19,631 bases of DNA, taken from Lentisphaeria bacterium. GTDB lineage: Bacteria > Verrucomicrobiota > Lentisphaeria > Oligosphaerales > Oligosphaeraceae. Position numbers and translations under genes: made by a program. The notes under the pieces are model-generated. The model was given only the letters and a program-made list of their open reading frames with translations. It was not told the origin of the DNA and searched no databases. This document shows positions 1 to 7,866 of this stretch, piece by piece (the first letter of the stretch is position 1; each line of letters opens with the position of its first letter). The stretch is taken from assembly GCA_016303095.1 (NCBI GenBank), contig JAEDMH010000034.1, positions 1 to 19,631 of the forward strand, given 5' to 3'.

Positions 1-177
1 TGCTCCCTGTGCGCCCGGCTTGCCGGGCCCTCCGTGGCTTCCGTGTTAAACCTCTGTGGCTTCCGTGCGCCGCATAGCGGCGTTTCCGTGCACTCCGTGT
101 TTGAATCTCCGTGTCCTCCGTGCGCCCGCACAGCGGGCGTTCCGTGCACTCCGTGTTTGAATTTCCGTGTCCTCTGG
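1..177. repeat. Tandem ~55-bp repeat array with variable-arm hairpins
   Basis: Three units start at 13, 68 and 123, a regular 55-bp period. Each opens with a perfect inverted repeat: 13-19 with 22-28 (GCCCGGC, TT loop), 68-73 with 77-82 (CGCCGC, ATA loop) and 123-129 with 133-139 (CGCCCGC, ACA loop). Each continues with TCCGTG-rich sequence. The stretches 84-118 and 140-174 match over 35 bp with one mismatch; the first unit is more diverged. Positions 1-12 resemble the end of a preceding unit, so the array probably continues off the left edge. The arms change between units but always pair, as in a family of palindromic intergenic repeats. I see no coding role, and open frames through here are not convincing. 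Confidence 0.85.
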
Positions 178-213
178 GTGGGTTTTCCTTGGGGGTGTTC
201 CGATGTTTTCCTA

Positions 214-229
214 GGGGGGGGAGGGAGGG
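214..229 (+). other. Putative G-quadruplex motif
   Basis: Eight G residues (214-221) are followed by A, GGG, A, GGG. This gives four G3 tracts with loops of 2, 1 and 1 bases, a canonical short-loop quadruplex motif on the galK coding strand about 110 bases before the start codon. Folding in vivo is not shown; only the motif is seen. Confidence 0.5.
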
Positions 230-273
230 AGATTTTCTCTTGCCTGGAGGAGTGGCCTGGAGGGGCTGGGGAG

Positions 274-279
274 TATATT
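274..279 (+). promoter_or_regulatory. Possible -10 element for galK
   Basis: TATATT stands out in a GC-rich background and lies about 60 bases before the galK start. No recognisable -35 hexamer is found 16-18 bases upstream, so this is a weak call based on the -10 match and position only. Confidence 0.25.
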
Positions 280-339
280 AAGAAGTTTCCCGATATGGGC
301 GAACCCTGCCCCGATGCCTCTTTTCCTCTTCTTGCGGCT

Positions 340-1515
340 ATGCAGATTTCTCTCCAAGACCCCGTCCTGGCCTCATTGGCCCAGGCCTTTCCAGGACAAT
401 TCGGCCACAGCGCCACCCTTTTTGCCTGCGCCCCAGGGCGTTTGGAGATTCTAGGCAACCACACGGACTACAACCAAGGCACCGTGCTTTCCGTGGCCAT
501 CGACCGTTTCGCCAAGGTAGCGGTGGCCGCCAATCCCCAGGCCGAGTCGGGCATGGTGTGCCGTCTTTACGACGTGAAGGGAAAGTCGGCCCGGCAATTC
601 CGCCTGGATGCCCTGGATCGGAAGGTGCCAAGGGACTGGGCCAACTACATCAAGGGCATCGTCTGCGAGTTCAACGCCCTGGGCATTGTGGTGCCCGCCT
701 TTGACATGCTGGTCACGGGAGACGTCCCCTTGTCCGCCGGCATGAGCAGTTCCGCCGCCTTGGAGATGGCGGTGGTGAAAGCCTTGGACAAGCTTTGCGC
801 CTCCGGCCTGGACTGGCAGCAGATGGCCCGGATTGGCCAGGGAGCCGAGAACCACTACGTAGGCGCCAACACGGGGCTCATGGATCAGTTCAGTTCCCTC
901 ATGGGACGTCAGGGGCACCTGATCCATTCGGACTTCCGGAGTCTCCAGGTGGCGAACGTGCCGGTGCCCCAGGGAACCTCCTTTGTGGTGGCCAATTCCC
1001 ATGTGAAGCACAATCTCACCAACGAATACAACGAACGGCGGGCGGACTGTGAAACCGCCTCCCGCCTCCTGGGGGTGGAGGCCCTGCGGGATGTCACCCC
1101 CGCCCAGTTGGAGGCCGGCCGTTCCCGTCTGGAAGAGCGGGTCTACCGTCGGGCCCGCCATGTGGTGGAGGAGATTGACCGGGTGGAGCGGGGCTGCCGG
1201 GCCCTGGAGGAGGGAGACGTGTCGGCCTTCGGCGCGCTCATGGATCTCTCCCACGACTCCAGCCGTCTGAACTTCGAGAACAGCTGTCCGGAGCTGGACA
1301 CTTTGGTTTCCCTGGGGCGGAAGCTTCCCGGACACCTGGGGGCCCGGCTTTCCGGCGGCGGCTTTGGCGGCATCACCGTCCATCTCGTGGAGTCCTCCCA
1401 AGCCGAGGCCTATGCCCGTCAGCTGGAGGAGGGCTATCTCCGGGAGACCGGCCTTGCCACCCAGCCCATGATCCTCCATGCCGACGACGGAGCCCAAGTC
1501 CTCTCCCTGGCCTAA
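340..1515 (+). CDS. galK: Galactokinase (GHMP kinase family)
   Basis: Phosphorylates galactose to galactose-1-phosphate in the cytoplasm, the entry to the Leloir pathway. Counting from ATG 340 (391 aa, normal galactokinase length), the sugar-binding motif PGRLEILGNHTDYNQG is at residues 32-47, the ATP-binding loop LSAGMSSSAALE at 131-142, the catalytic Asp at 182 in TGLMDQF, a conserved Tyr at 230, and the C-terminal GHMP motif LSGGGFGG at 337-344. The usual GEHTDYN reads GNHTDYN here, so the Glu that contacts galactose in characterised enzymes is Asn40. The ATG at 295 (406 aa) is an in-frame alternative; 340 places the first motif at the usual distance from the N-terminus and follows a pyrimidine-rich leader. 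ffh starts 85 bp downstream on the same strand. No other Leloir gene is in the window, and the Asn leaves some doubt about the exact sugar. Confidence 0.9.
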   Translation: MQISLQDPVLASLAQAFPGQFGHSATLFACAPGRLEILGNHTDYNQGTVLSVAIDRFAKVAVAANPQAESGMVCRLYDVKGKSARQFRLDALDRKVPRDWANYIKGIVCEFNALGIVVPAFDMLVTGDVPLSAGMSSSAALEMAVVKALDKLCASGLDWQQMARIGQGAENHYVGANTGLMDQFSSLMGRQGHLIHSDFRSLQVANVPVPQGTSFVVANSHVKHNLTNEYNERRADCETASRLLGVEALRDVTPAQLEAGRSRLEERVYRRARHVVEEIDRVERGCRALEEGDVSAFGALMDLSHDSSRLNFENSCPELDTLVSLGRKLPGHLGARLSGGGFGGITVHLVESSQAEAYARQLEEGYLRETGLATQPMILHADDGAQVLSLA

Positions 1516-1600
1516 GGCCCCCCCTCCCCTCCTTTCCCCTTTTCCCCTCGAGCGACTTCCGCCCAACTCACCGGCGCGCCAACTTTCCCTCCTCCTCTCC

Positions 1601-3121
1601 ATGTTCGATTCCCTCACTGACAAACTCCAATCCGCCTTCCGGAAACTCACCGGAAACTCCCAGCTGACCCAGAAGAACATTTCCGAGGCCATGGAGGAAG
1701 TGCGGGAGGCCCTGCTCACCGCCGACGTGAACTACGAGGTGGCCCAGAGTTTCATTCAGCAGGTAAGTCAGGAGTGCCTGGGGGAGGCGGTGTTGAAGAG
1801 CGTCACCCCGGGGCAGCAGGCCATCAAGGTGGTCTACGACAAATTGGTGGAGTTGATGGGAAGCCAGGAGGCCCCCTTGGCCCTCCAGGGAAATGCTCCC
1901 GGGGAGCCCGCCATCTTCATGCTTTGCGGCCTCAACGGCAACGGCAAGACCACCACCACCGCCAAGCTGGCCAGCCTGCTGCAGAAGAAATACAAGAAGC
2001 GCGCCCTGCTGGCGGCCTGCGACCTGACCCGACCCGCCGCCATCGACCAATTGGAGGTCTTGGGACAGTCTCTCTCCCTGCCGGTTCACACCAATCGCCA
2101 GAGCCACGATGTGATCCAAGTGGCCCAGGAGGCCATCCAGGCGGCCCGGGAGAAGAACTGCCAGGTGGTGTTGCTGGACACCGCCGGCCGTCTTCAGATT
2201 GACGAGCCTCTGGTGCAGGAGCTGGTGCGCCTGAAGGAGGCGGTCCATCCCCAGGAAATCCTGCTGGTGGCGGACGGGGCCTTGGGACAGGAGGCGGTCT
2301 CCGTGGCCCGACACTTCGACCAGGCCCTGGATCTCACGGGCATCATCCTGACCAAGCTGGACGGCGATGCCCGGGGCGGCGCGGCCCTCTCCATGCGCCA
2401 GACCACGGGCAAGCCCATCAAGTTCGTGGCCACCGGCGAGCAGACGGTGGATCTGGAGACCTTCCATCCGGATCGCATGGCCTCCCGGATCCTGGGCATG
2501 GGCGACATTCTGACCCTGGTGGAGCGGGCCCATGCCGAGTTCGAGGAGAACGAGGCCCGGAAGCTGGAGGAGAAGGTGCGGAATGCCACCTTCGACTTTG
2601 ACGATTTCCTCAAGCAGATGTCCCGCATCCAGAAGATGGGCGGCCTGATGAATCTCCTGAAATTTCTGCCCGGCATGGGTTCCCTGCCCCCGGAACTCAT
2701 GGACGAGAAGGCCTTCCGCAGCACCCAAGGCATCATCCATTCCATGACCCCCCAGGAGCGCCAGGCGCCAGAGACCATCAACGCCAGCCGCCGGGCCCGC
2801 ATCGCCCGGGGCAGCGGCTCCACTCCCCAGCAAGTCACGGAACAGATCCGGGTCTTCATGAACATGCGGGAAGTCATGGCCCGGATGAGCCAGGGCGGCG
2901 GCGCCTCCATGCTGGGCTCCCTCTTCCAGGGCAATGGCCTGGCGGACATGGCCAGCATGCTCCAGAAGAGCGCCTCGGGTCCCGGCCTGGGCAGAGCCGC
3001 CGGCTACGCCCAGAACGGCATCAGCCACCAGGACGCCCTCTCCCGGGCCCGGGAAAAAGCCCGGAAGGAAGCCAAACGCAAGCAGGAAAAGGCCGCCCGC
3101 AAGAAAAACCGGAAACATTAG
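1601..3121 (+). CDS. ffh: Signal recognition particle GTPase Ffh (SRP54)
   Basis: Binds signal sequences and SRP RNA, and targets ribosome-nascent chains to the membrane through FtsY. The 506-aa product shows the N-domain helices (1-90), the G domain with P-loop GLNGNGKTT (110-118), DLTRPAA (141-147), DTAGR (193-197) and TKLDGDARGGAALS (251-264), the closing GMGDI (299-303), and the M domain (about 325-432) with the RNA-binding segment SRRARIARGSGS (396-407). A Gly/Ala/Met-rich stretch follows and then a strongly basic tail (about 483-506), so the protein is somewhat longer than the typical ~450 aa. ATG 1601 begins the canonical MFDSLTDKL N-terminus; the longer open frame starting at 1478 overlaps galK and adds a Pro-rich non-homologous peptide. 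The start is preceded by CCTCCTCTCC with no Shine-Dalgarno. FtsY and SRP RNA are not in the window. Confidence 0.97.
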   Translation: MFDSLTDKLQSAFRKLTGNSQLTQKNISEAMEEVREALLTADVNYEVAQSFIQQVSQECLGEAVLKSVTPGQQAIKVVYDKLVELMGSQEAPLALQGNAPGEPAIFMLCGLNGNGKTTTTAKLASLLQKKYKKRALLAACDLTRPAAIDQLEVLGQSLSLPVHTNRQSHDVIQVAQEAIQAAREKNCQVVLLDTAGRLQIDEPLVQELVRLKEAVHPQEILLVADGALGQEAVSVARHFDQALDLTGIILTKLDGDARGGAALSMRQTTGKPIKFVATGEQTVDLETFHPDRMASRILGMGDILTLVERAHAEFEENEARKLEEKVRNATFDFDDFLKQMSRIQKMGGLMNLLKFLPGMGSLPPELMDEKAFRSTQGIIHSMTPQERQAPETINASRRARIARGSGSTPQQVTEQIRVFMNMREVMARMSQGGGASMLGSLFQGNGLADMASMLQKSASGPGLGRAAGYAQNGISHQDALSRAREKARKEAKRKQEKAARKKNRKH

Positions 3122-3150
3122 GCGCGGATCCCGCCCCCGCCCGACCCTCC

Positions 3151-3174
3151 CTCACGCCCTCACGCCCTCACGCC
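3151..3174 (+). repeat. 8-bp tandem repeat, three copies
   Basis: CTCACGCC is repeated three times exactly at 3151, 3159 and 3167 in the 70-bp gap between ffh and the secretin gene. It is followed by a short CAAGCAAG repeat. No function is apparent. Confidence 0.8.
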
Positions 3175-3191
3175 CCCAAGCAAGCAAAACC

Positions 3192-5132
3192 ATGAGAAAC
3201 TCCATAGCTCGACCACTGGCCTTGCTGCCTCTGCCGCTCTTCCTGGCGCTTCTTCTCCTGGGAGTCTCCTGCCAGAGGCTCTCCCCCCGGGCAGAGCTGG
3301 AGGGATTGCTGGAATCCCGGAACCGTCCCCAGCGCCCCAAGCTGGAACAGGAGGCCCGCCAGCGGGCCTTGGAGGCCCAGGTGCGCCAGCGCTTCGCCCT
3401 GGTGCGGGACCTCATCAACGCCCGGAACTACGACAAGGCGGACGAGGTGCTCTCCACCCTGGATGCCCTGACGGAGCACAAGGAGGAGATCGCGGACTTG
3501 CGGCGTCTCAACTCCATGGCGCGGAACATGGGGGTCAACGAGACCGCCCTGGCCATCAACCACCAGCGGGCGTTGAACGAGGCGGCCAATCTCCAACTGG
3601 TGCCGGAGTCCTACGACACCGTGGTGAGCATCACGCCGGATCTGGAGCCGGAGTTCATCCCCATGGGGAAGCTGGAGGAGATGCTCACCCGGAAGATCTC
3701 CCTGAAGGTCAACAACATGCCCCTCTCCTCCCTGGCCCAGCAACTCCAGGAGCTGGATGAACTCAACATCGCCGACTCCCTGAACATCATCTTCAGCGAC
3801 GAAGCCGTGAAGAACAAGACCTTCTCCTGCAACTTCCGAGACGTCCCCCTCTATGAAATCTTCGCCTACATCTCCAAGAATCTGGGGGTCTCCTTCAGCG
3901 TCTCCGACCACTTGATCTGGGTCAATCCCGCCCCCGCCGGCAGCGGATACCACCTGGAAACCCGCATCATCCACCTGCGACACGGCATCGTGCCCAAGGT
4001 CCCCGAGGGCCTGGGCGTCTCCGGCAAAACCGCCTTCGCCTCCTCCACCGAAGAAGACACCGACCTGGCTGACGCCCTGAAGAAATTCTACGAAGGATGC
4101 GTCACCGGCGGCAGCTACTCCCACTACCCCAACCGAAACCTCCTCATCGTCACCGACACCCGGGAACGCCTCCGCCAGCTGGAAAAGCTCATCCACGAAT
4201 TGGACCGTCCCCCCTTGCAGGCGGTGATCGAGGCCCGCTTCATCGCCATCAGCGAAAGCGATCTCCACGACGTGGGGGTGGAGTTCACCAAGGCCAACGG
4301 CGGCAAAGGGGGAGAGACCATGACGCCGGACAACCAGATCAACGCCAACCTCTCCAACTTCTTCACCGAGCTGGGAGCCATCAAGAAGGAGAATCCCGAG
4401 GGCGTGGCCGCCATGACCATCAGCGGCATTCTGGGCAACCGCTCCTACGACATGCTCATCTCCGCCATCCAGAGCAAATCCAGCTCTGTCATCGTCTCCG
4501 CGCCCCGGGTCACCACCCTGAACAACCGCACCGCCCGCATCCGGAAGGGGGACAAGCTGTATTACTTCGAGGAATACACCGTTCAGGCCATCGACCAAGG
4601 GGACAAGGGAACCAACCAGGTCTTGGTGCCCCGGGGCAAGCCCGTCTCCCTGCAGTTGGGCATCACCGTGGACGTGAAGGTGAACATCGGCAACGACATG
4701 CAGACCATTCTCCTGGGCTTGAAGCCGGAGATCATCAACTTCCTTCAGTGGGAAGACTACACCTCCACCCAGAGCGAGACCGCCGACAAGGTCACCACCA
4801 CCTACGTCACCAACGTGAAGCTGCCCCGCACCCACGAGCAAGGAATTTCCACCAGCGTGGGCATTCGCAGCGGTGAGACGGTGATTCTGGGAGGCATGGT
4901 GGAGAACGCCAAGACCGCCACCGTTCGACAAGTTCCCTTCCTGGGAGACATCCCTTTCCTGGGGGCCCTCTTCCGTCACAAGGAAATCCGGGAGACCCCC
5001 ACCAATCTCCTCATCTTCGTCACCGCCACCATTGTGAACGAGAAGGGAGAATACGTGGTCTACACCCCGCCACCCCAGGTCACCCCAGAGGACCTCATCC
5101 CCCTGAAACCCATCCAGGACGACCAGGAGTAG
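3192..5132 (+). CDS. Secretin, outer-membrane channel of a type IV pilus / type II secretion-like system
   Basis: Forms the outer-membrane multimeric pore of a pilus or type II-like machine. The 646-aa product begins with a hydrophobic signal segment (about 7-26) ending at Cys27, so it may be a lipoprotein although the lipobox (GVSC) is imperfect. A helical TPR-like region follows (about 66-112), then an STN/N0-type domain (about 167-245), a NolW/N1-type segment near 315-340 with LEKLIHELDRPP, and the secretin core. The core is marked by the signature QVPFLGDIPFLGALFRH (580-596) and the preceding SGETVILGGMV (560-570). The C-terminus is Pro-rich. Length and order resemble the Amuc_1098-type secretins of Verrucomicrobiota. 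ATG 3192 is the first start giving a signal peptide; the open frame further upstream runs into ffh. The PilM-like gene follows after 10 bp, so the two are co-transcribed. Confidence 0.93.
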   Translation: MRNSIARPLALLPLPLFLALLLLGVSCQRLSPRAELEGLLESRNRPQRPKLEQEARQRALEAQVRQRFALVRDLINARNYDKADEVLSTLDALTEHKEEIADLRRLNSMARNMGVNETALAINHQRALNEAANLQLVPESYDTVVSITPDLEPEFIPMGKLEEMLTRKISLKVNNMPLSSLAQQLQELDELNIADSLNIIFSDEAVKNKTFSCNFRDVPLYEIFAYISKNLGVSFSVSDHLIWVNPAPAGSGYHLETRIIHLRHGIVPKVPEGLGVSGKTAFASSTEEDTDLADALKKFYEGCVTGGSYSHYPNRNLLIVTDTRERLRQLEKLIHELDRPPLQAVIEARFIAISESDLHDVGVEFTKANGGKGGETMTPDNQINANLSNFFTELGAIKKENPEGVAAMTISGILGNRSYDMLISAIQSKSSSVIVSAPRVTTLNNRTARIRKGDKLYYFEEYTVQAIDQGDKGTNQVLVPRGKPVSLQLGITVDVKVNIGNDMQTILLGLKPEIINFLQWEDYTSTQSETADKVTTTYVTNVKLPRTHEQGISTSVGIRSGETVILGGMVENAKTATVRQVPFLGDIPFLGALFRHKEIRETPTNLLIFVTATIVNEKGEYVVYTPPPQVTPEDLIPLKPIQDDQE

Positions 5133-5142
5133 CCCTCTTCCC

Positions 5143-6942
5143 ATGGCTCTCTTCCCCCGCACCTCCCATCTTGGCCTCGCCCACTCCCGGGAAGGAATCT
5201 CGGCCCTGGCCCTTGCGCCCAGGCGCCGGGGGCGATGGTCTGTGGAGGCCCTGTGGCATCTTCCCTGGAAGCAGGAGGGCGTCCGGGGGCAGGAGGAGCA
5301 ACTGCAAGCCGCCCGGGAATGGATGGAGCAGGAAAAGTTCTCCCGCCAAGGGGAGGCTCTGTGCCTCCTTCCCCAGCCCCTGGCCACCACCGTCGTCTCC
5401 GACTTCCCTCCCATCCGGGAGCCGGAAAAGCTGGCCCAAGTGGTCTCCTACCAGACAGGTCAGATCTCCGGACTCTCCGGCGTCACTCTGGTTCATGCCT
5501 TCTGCCCCGTTCCGCCTCTGCCCACCCAGACCAACCCCCAGCTGGTGGCCGTCACCCGGGAAGGGACTCTAGAGGACTGGTGCCTCTTCTACCAGGAGAG
5601 CGGCCTCGCCCTCCAGGGCATGACCCCCGGTTGCGTCGCCCTCTATAACGCCCTGGCGCTGCTCCAGCCCAAGGCTCTGAGCCATCCAGGACTCCAAATG
5701 GTCTTGGACTGGGACGGGGAGGAGGACTACGCCACCTTGCTCATTCTCTCCCCCCAAACCCTCCCCTTCCTGGGAGTGCTGCCTTCCCCCTCCTCCCAAC
5801 CGGAACAGTTGGCGCAACAACTCCAAGGCGCCCTGCGCAGCTGGCGCGCCACCCAAGTGGGGGAGGCCGCCCTGACAACCTGGGATCGTCTTTGGCTCAG
5901 CGGAGAATGGGCCGCCCAAAAGGAGCGGCTGACAGAACTGGCCGACCTTCTGCGCCTCTCCGTCACCCCCCTGGGACTTCCTCAGCGGGAGTGTCCCCAC
6001 CAAGGAGGCGGCTCCCTCATTGACGGCGTGCTGCCGGCCATGGTTCTCCCCTTCGGCCTGGCGGCCCAAAGCGCAGGCCTGGCTCCGCTGCCCATCACCC
6101 TCCTTCCCTCCCGTCTGGCCTGGCAGAAAAAGCGGAGGGGGGAATTTCCCTTTTTAGCCTTGTCGGCGGTCCTCCTCACGGTCTTCCTGTGCTGGCTCTT
6201 TGTGGATGCCCTTGCCCGGGTGCAACGTCAGGAAGGAGAGGTGCAGCAGGAGGAGCAGCGGCTGGACGAATGTCTGGCCACCGCCCCCAAGCTGCATGAG
6301 GCCAGGCAGGAGCTTCTCCTCCATCAAAAACGCCTTCTGCCCGTGGCGGAAGCCTCCCTGCGCACCCGGCGCTTTGTCCAATCCCTGCGGGCCTGGGATC
6401 AGGCACGCCCCGTTCCCCGGGAGGGCACCTGGTGCATCTATCTGGCGGACGAGTTCTCTTTTGCGGAGGACAACGCCCCCAAAGCCAGCTCCTCCTCTTC
6501 CTCCTCCTCCCGGCGGGGAGACGCCTCCCTTCTCCGCGCCGCCCCAGAGAAACCCATCCTTCGCCAAGAAGAGACCGGTGTTCCTCCGGGGCCCCTCTCT
6601 GCGCCGCCCCCCATGCCCACCACCGCCCTCCCCGTCTCCTCCCTGCCTCTCCTCACCCGGATGTATGGAGGAGGAATCCTCCCCTCCGCCTCCTCGGCGC
6701 GCTTTCAGGCGGTCAAGGAGTTCCAGGGGGAGTTGAACCGCACCCAGTTCTTCACCAACGTGGATGACTACACGGACTTTCTCTCCGAGGATTTCCTTGC
6801 GGCCCATTTCGCCCCCTGGACCTCCTTCCTGGGCACCTACCGCAATATGCTGAAGCGGGACTATGCCCTATTCCTGCTGCAGCTTCCCTTCCTGGAGTTT
6901 CCCGTTTCCCTGCCCCAATCCGCCCCCCGGCCCCGCCCCTAG
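5143..6942 (+). CDS. PilM-PilN-like fusion protein of the pilus assembly complex
   Basis: A probable inner-membrane assembly component linking a cytoplasmic actin-like module to the periplasm. Residues 1 to about 315 read like a divergent PilM: Leu/Gly-rich strands, EQLAQQLQGALRSWR at 221-235 and a GLA element at 305-307. ITLLPSRLAWQKKRR (318-332) matches the INLLP-type junction where PilN begins, followed by one transmembrane helix (about 335-357) and a coiled coil (360-405). The C-terminal part is unusual: a run of eight serines (449-456), a Pro-rich low-complexity region (to about 510) and a final helical domain with no family I recognise. It is 599 aa, far longer than PilM (~350) or PilN (~200) alone, and recalls the Amuc_1101-type PilM-like proteins. 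ATG 5143 follows CCCTCTTCCC; no Shine-Dalgarno sits at normal spacing. Sequence conservation is low, so the call rests mostly on architecture and neighbours. Confidence 0.7.
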   Translation: MALFPRTSHLGLAHSREGISALALAPRRRGRWSVEALWHLPWKQEGVRGQEEQLQAAREWMEQEKFSRQGEALCLLPQPLATTVVSDFPPIREPEKLAQVVSYQTGQISGLSGVTLVHAFCPVPPLPTQTNPQLVAVTREGTLEDWCLFYQESGLALQGMTPGCVALYNALALLQPKALSHPGLQMVLDWDGEEDYATLLILSPQTLPFLGVLPSPSSQPEQLAQQLQGALRSWRATQVGEAALTTWDRLWLSGEWAAQKERLTELADLLRLSVTPLGLPQRECPHQGGGSLIDGVLPAMVLPFGLAAQSAGLAPLPITLLPSRLAWQKKRRGEFPFLALSAVLLTVFLCWLFVDALARVQRQEGEVQQEEQRLDECLATAPKLHEARQELLLHQKRLLPVAEASLRTRRFVQSLRAWDQARPVPREGTWCIYLADEFSFAEDNAPKASSSSSSSSRRGDASLLRAAPEKPILRQEETGVPPGPLSAPPPMPTTALPVSSLPLLTRMYGGGILPSASSARFQAVKEFQGELNRTQFFTNVDDYTDFLSEDFLAAHFAPWTSFLGTYRNMLKRDYALFLLQLPFLEFPVSLPQSAPRPRP

Positions 6943-6957
6943 GCCTTTCCTCCCCCC

Positions 6958-7866
6958 ATGTTCCGCCCGACCCCAAAAGACTGGCCCACCCCCTACCGCA
7001 CGCTGGCCTTGGCCATGCTGGTGGCGATGGCCGCCCTTCTTCTGGCATACGGCCTCTTGCTGCGCCCCCGTCAGAAGGAACTGGCCCGGCGGCAGGCTTC
7101 CCTAGAGCACAAAGAGAGGCTTTTCCAGGCCACGGAGCTTCCCCGGAACGGGGCGTTCCTGCAGGAAAAGCTGGAGGAGAGCCTGGCTCTGCTTCAGGGA
7201 AGCCCCGCCCATCCTGGTCTTCGGGAAGTTTCCCGGAAGACCCTCTCCTACGCCACGGCCCTCCTGGAGGAACACATTCGGCAGAACTACACCGACACCC
7301 TGGCCTTCATCTACGGGGCCACCCGGCTGGACTACAAGGAGCTTCACGAGCGCATCACGGCGGAATACGCCCAGGGGGATTCGCCCATGCGGGAGGCGTA
7401 TTTCGGCATGGGCACGGAGGCCCCCATGGAGCAGCCCGTATGGCAGACCCTTGCCCAGCTCTGGACCATCCAGGAGATCCTGCAGCACGCCCGGAAGGCG
7501 GGGCTTCGTCTGGCCACCCGGCTGGACGGATCGGGGCGCATTGCCGCCGCCCCCATGATTGCCTACACCCTCCAGGAAACCCCGGATGGCCCCATCTATC
7601 TTCTGGAATTTCCCGTGGACGCCACCTTTTCCGGCACCATGGAGGAGTTTTTGGCCTTCACGGCCTCCCTGGAAACCAAGCACGCCTTCCTTCCCATGAT
7701 CCGTCTTTCCATTCGCAGTCTGCCCCCGGACGCTTTGCTGGCGGGCAGCGAGAACCGGGTCTCCACCTATCTCTTCAGCCTGCGCTGCTCCGCCTTCATG
7801 GATCCCCAGGGAGCGGAAAATCCCCCTGCTGTCTCCCCCGCTGATCTCCAGGAGGAAAAGGAATGA
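6958..7866 (+). CDS. PilO-like / Amuc_1100-type pilus-associated protein
   Basis: A bitopic inner-membrane protein, probably part of the PilN-PilO-PilP alignment subcomplex. The 302-aa product has a short cytoplasmic N-terminus, one transmembrane helix (about 14-35), a charged coiled-coil stretch (36-90) and a periplasmic domain. The C-terminal part (about 195-285), with YLLEFPVDATFSGTMEEFLA at 209-228, follows the PilO/GspM pattern of a ferredoxin-like fold in which one position is scanned for subunit contacts. Length and layout match the Amuc_1100 family (about 317 aa), but I cannot align it without a profile search. It starts 15 bp after the PilM-like gene and overlaps the next gene by four bases (ATGA at 7863-7866). 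Its last codons contain the AGGAGG ribosome site of that gene. Confidence 0.68.
   Translation: MFRPTPKDWPTPYRTLALAMLVAMAALLLAYGLLLRPRQKELARRQASLEHKERLFQATELPRNGAFLQEKLEESLALLQGSPAHPGLREVSRKTLSYATALLEEHIRQNYTDTLAFIYGATRLDYKELHERITAEYAQGDSPMREAYFGMGTEAPMEQPVWQTLAQLWTIQEILQHARKAGLRLATRLDGSGRIAAAPMIAYTLQETPDGPIYLLEFPVDATFSGTMEEFLAFTASLETKHAFLPMIRLSIRSLPPDALLAGSENRVSTYLFSLRCSAFMDPQGAENPPAVSPADLQEEKE
7850..7855 (+). promoter_or_regulatory. Perfect Shine-Dalgarno AGGAGG for the PilP-like gene
   Basis: AGGAGG lies seven bases before ATG 7863, inside the 3' end of the upstream gene. It fixes the downstream start at the overlapping ATGA. It is the only textbook Shine-Dalgarno I found before a start in this window. 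Confidence 0.75.

Larger units (their letters stand above)
178..339 (+). other. Intergenic leader region upstream of galK
   Basis: With 1-177 this makes a 339-base stretch without a supported gene. It contains a G-run block (214-229), a purine-rich stretch with repeated GGAGG-like words (246-272), an AT-rich TATATT (274-279) that could be a -10 element, and a pyrimidine-rich stretch (318-331) just before the chosen galK start. The galK frame is open through all of it, but the translated sequence has no family similarity, so it is treated as non-coding. Confidence 0.6.

Noticed and set aside
13..139. CRISPR-like array at the left edge
   Set aside because: The spacing is regular, but the 55-bp units are repeats throughout, with no unique spacers, and no cas gene is present. 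The variable part is a palindrome, not a spacer.
13..139. Intrinsic terminators formed by the GC hairpins
   Set aside because: The hairpins have very short loops and are not followed by U-tracts on either strand.
34..339. N-terminal extension of galactokinase from a GTG at 34
   Set aside because: The extra residues come from the repeat array and have no similarity to galactokinase. Starting at 340 gives normal length and motif spacing.
1568..3118. 516-codon open frame antisense to ffh
   Set aside because: Ffh is unmistakable on the plus strand. Long antisense frames are expected at high third-position GC, and the product is His/Gly/Leu-rich without a domain.
3168..5414. 748-codon antisense frame across the secretin gene
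   Set aside because: It is longer than the real gene, but the product has repetitive Gly/Asp/Val/His composition and no motif, while the plus-strand secretin signature is clear.
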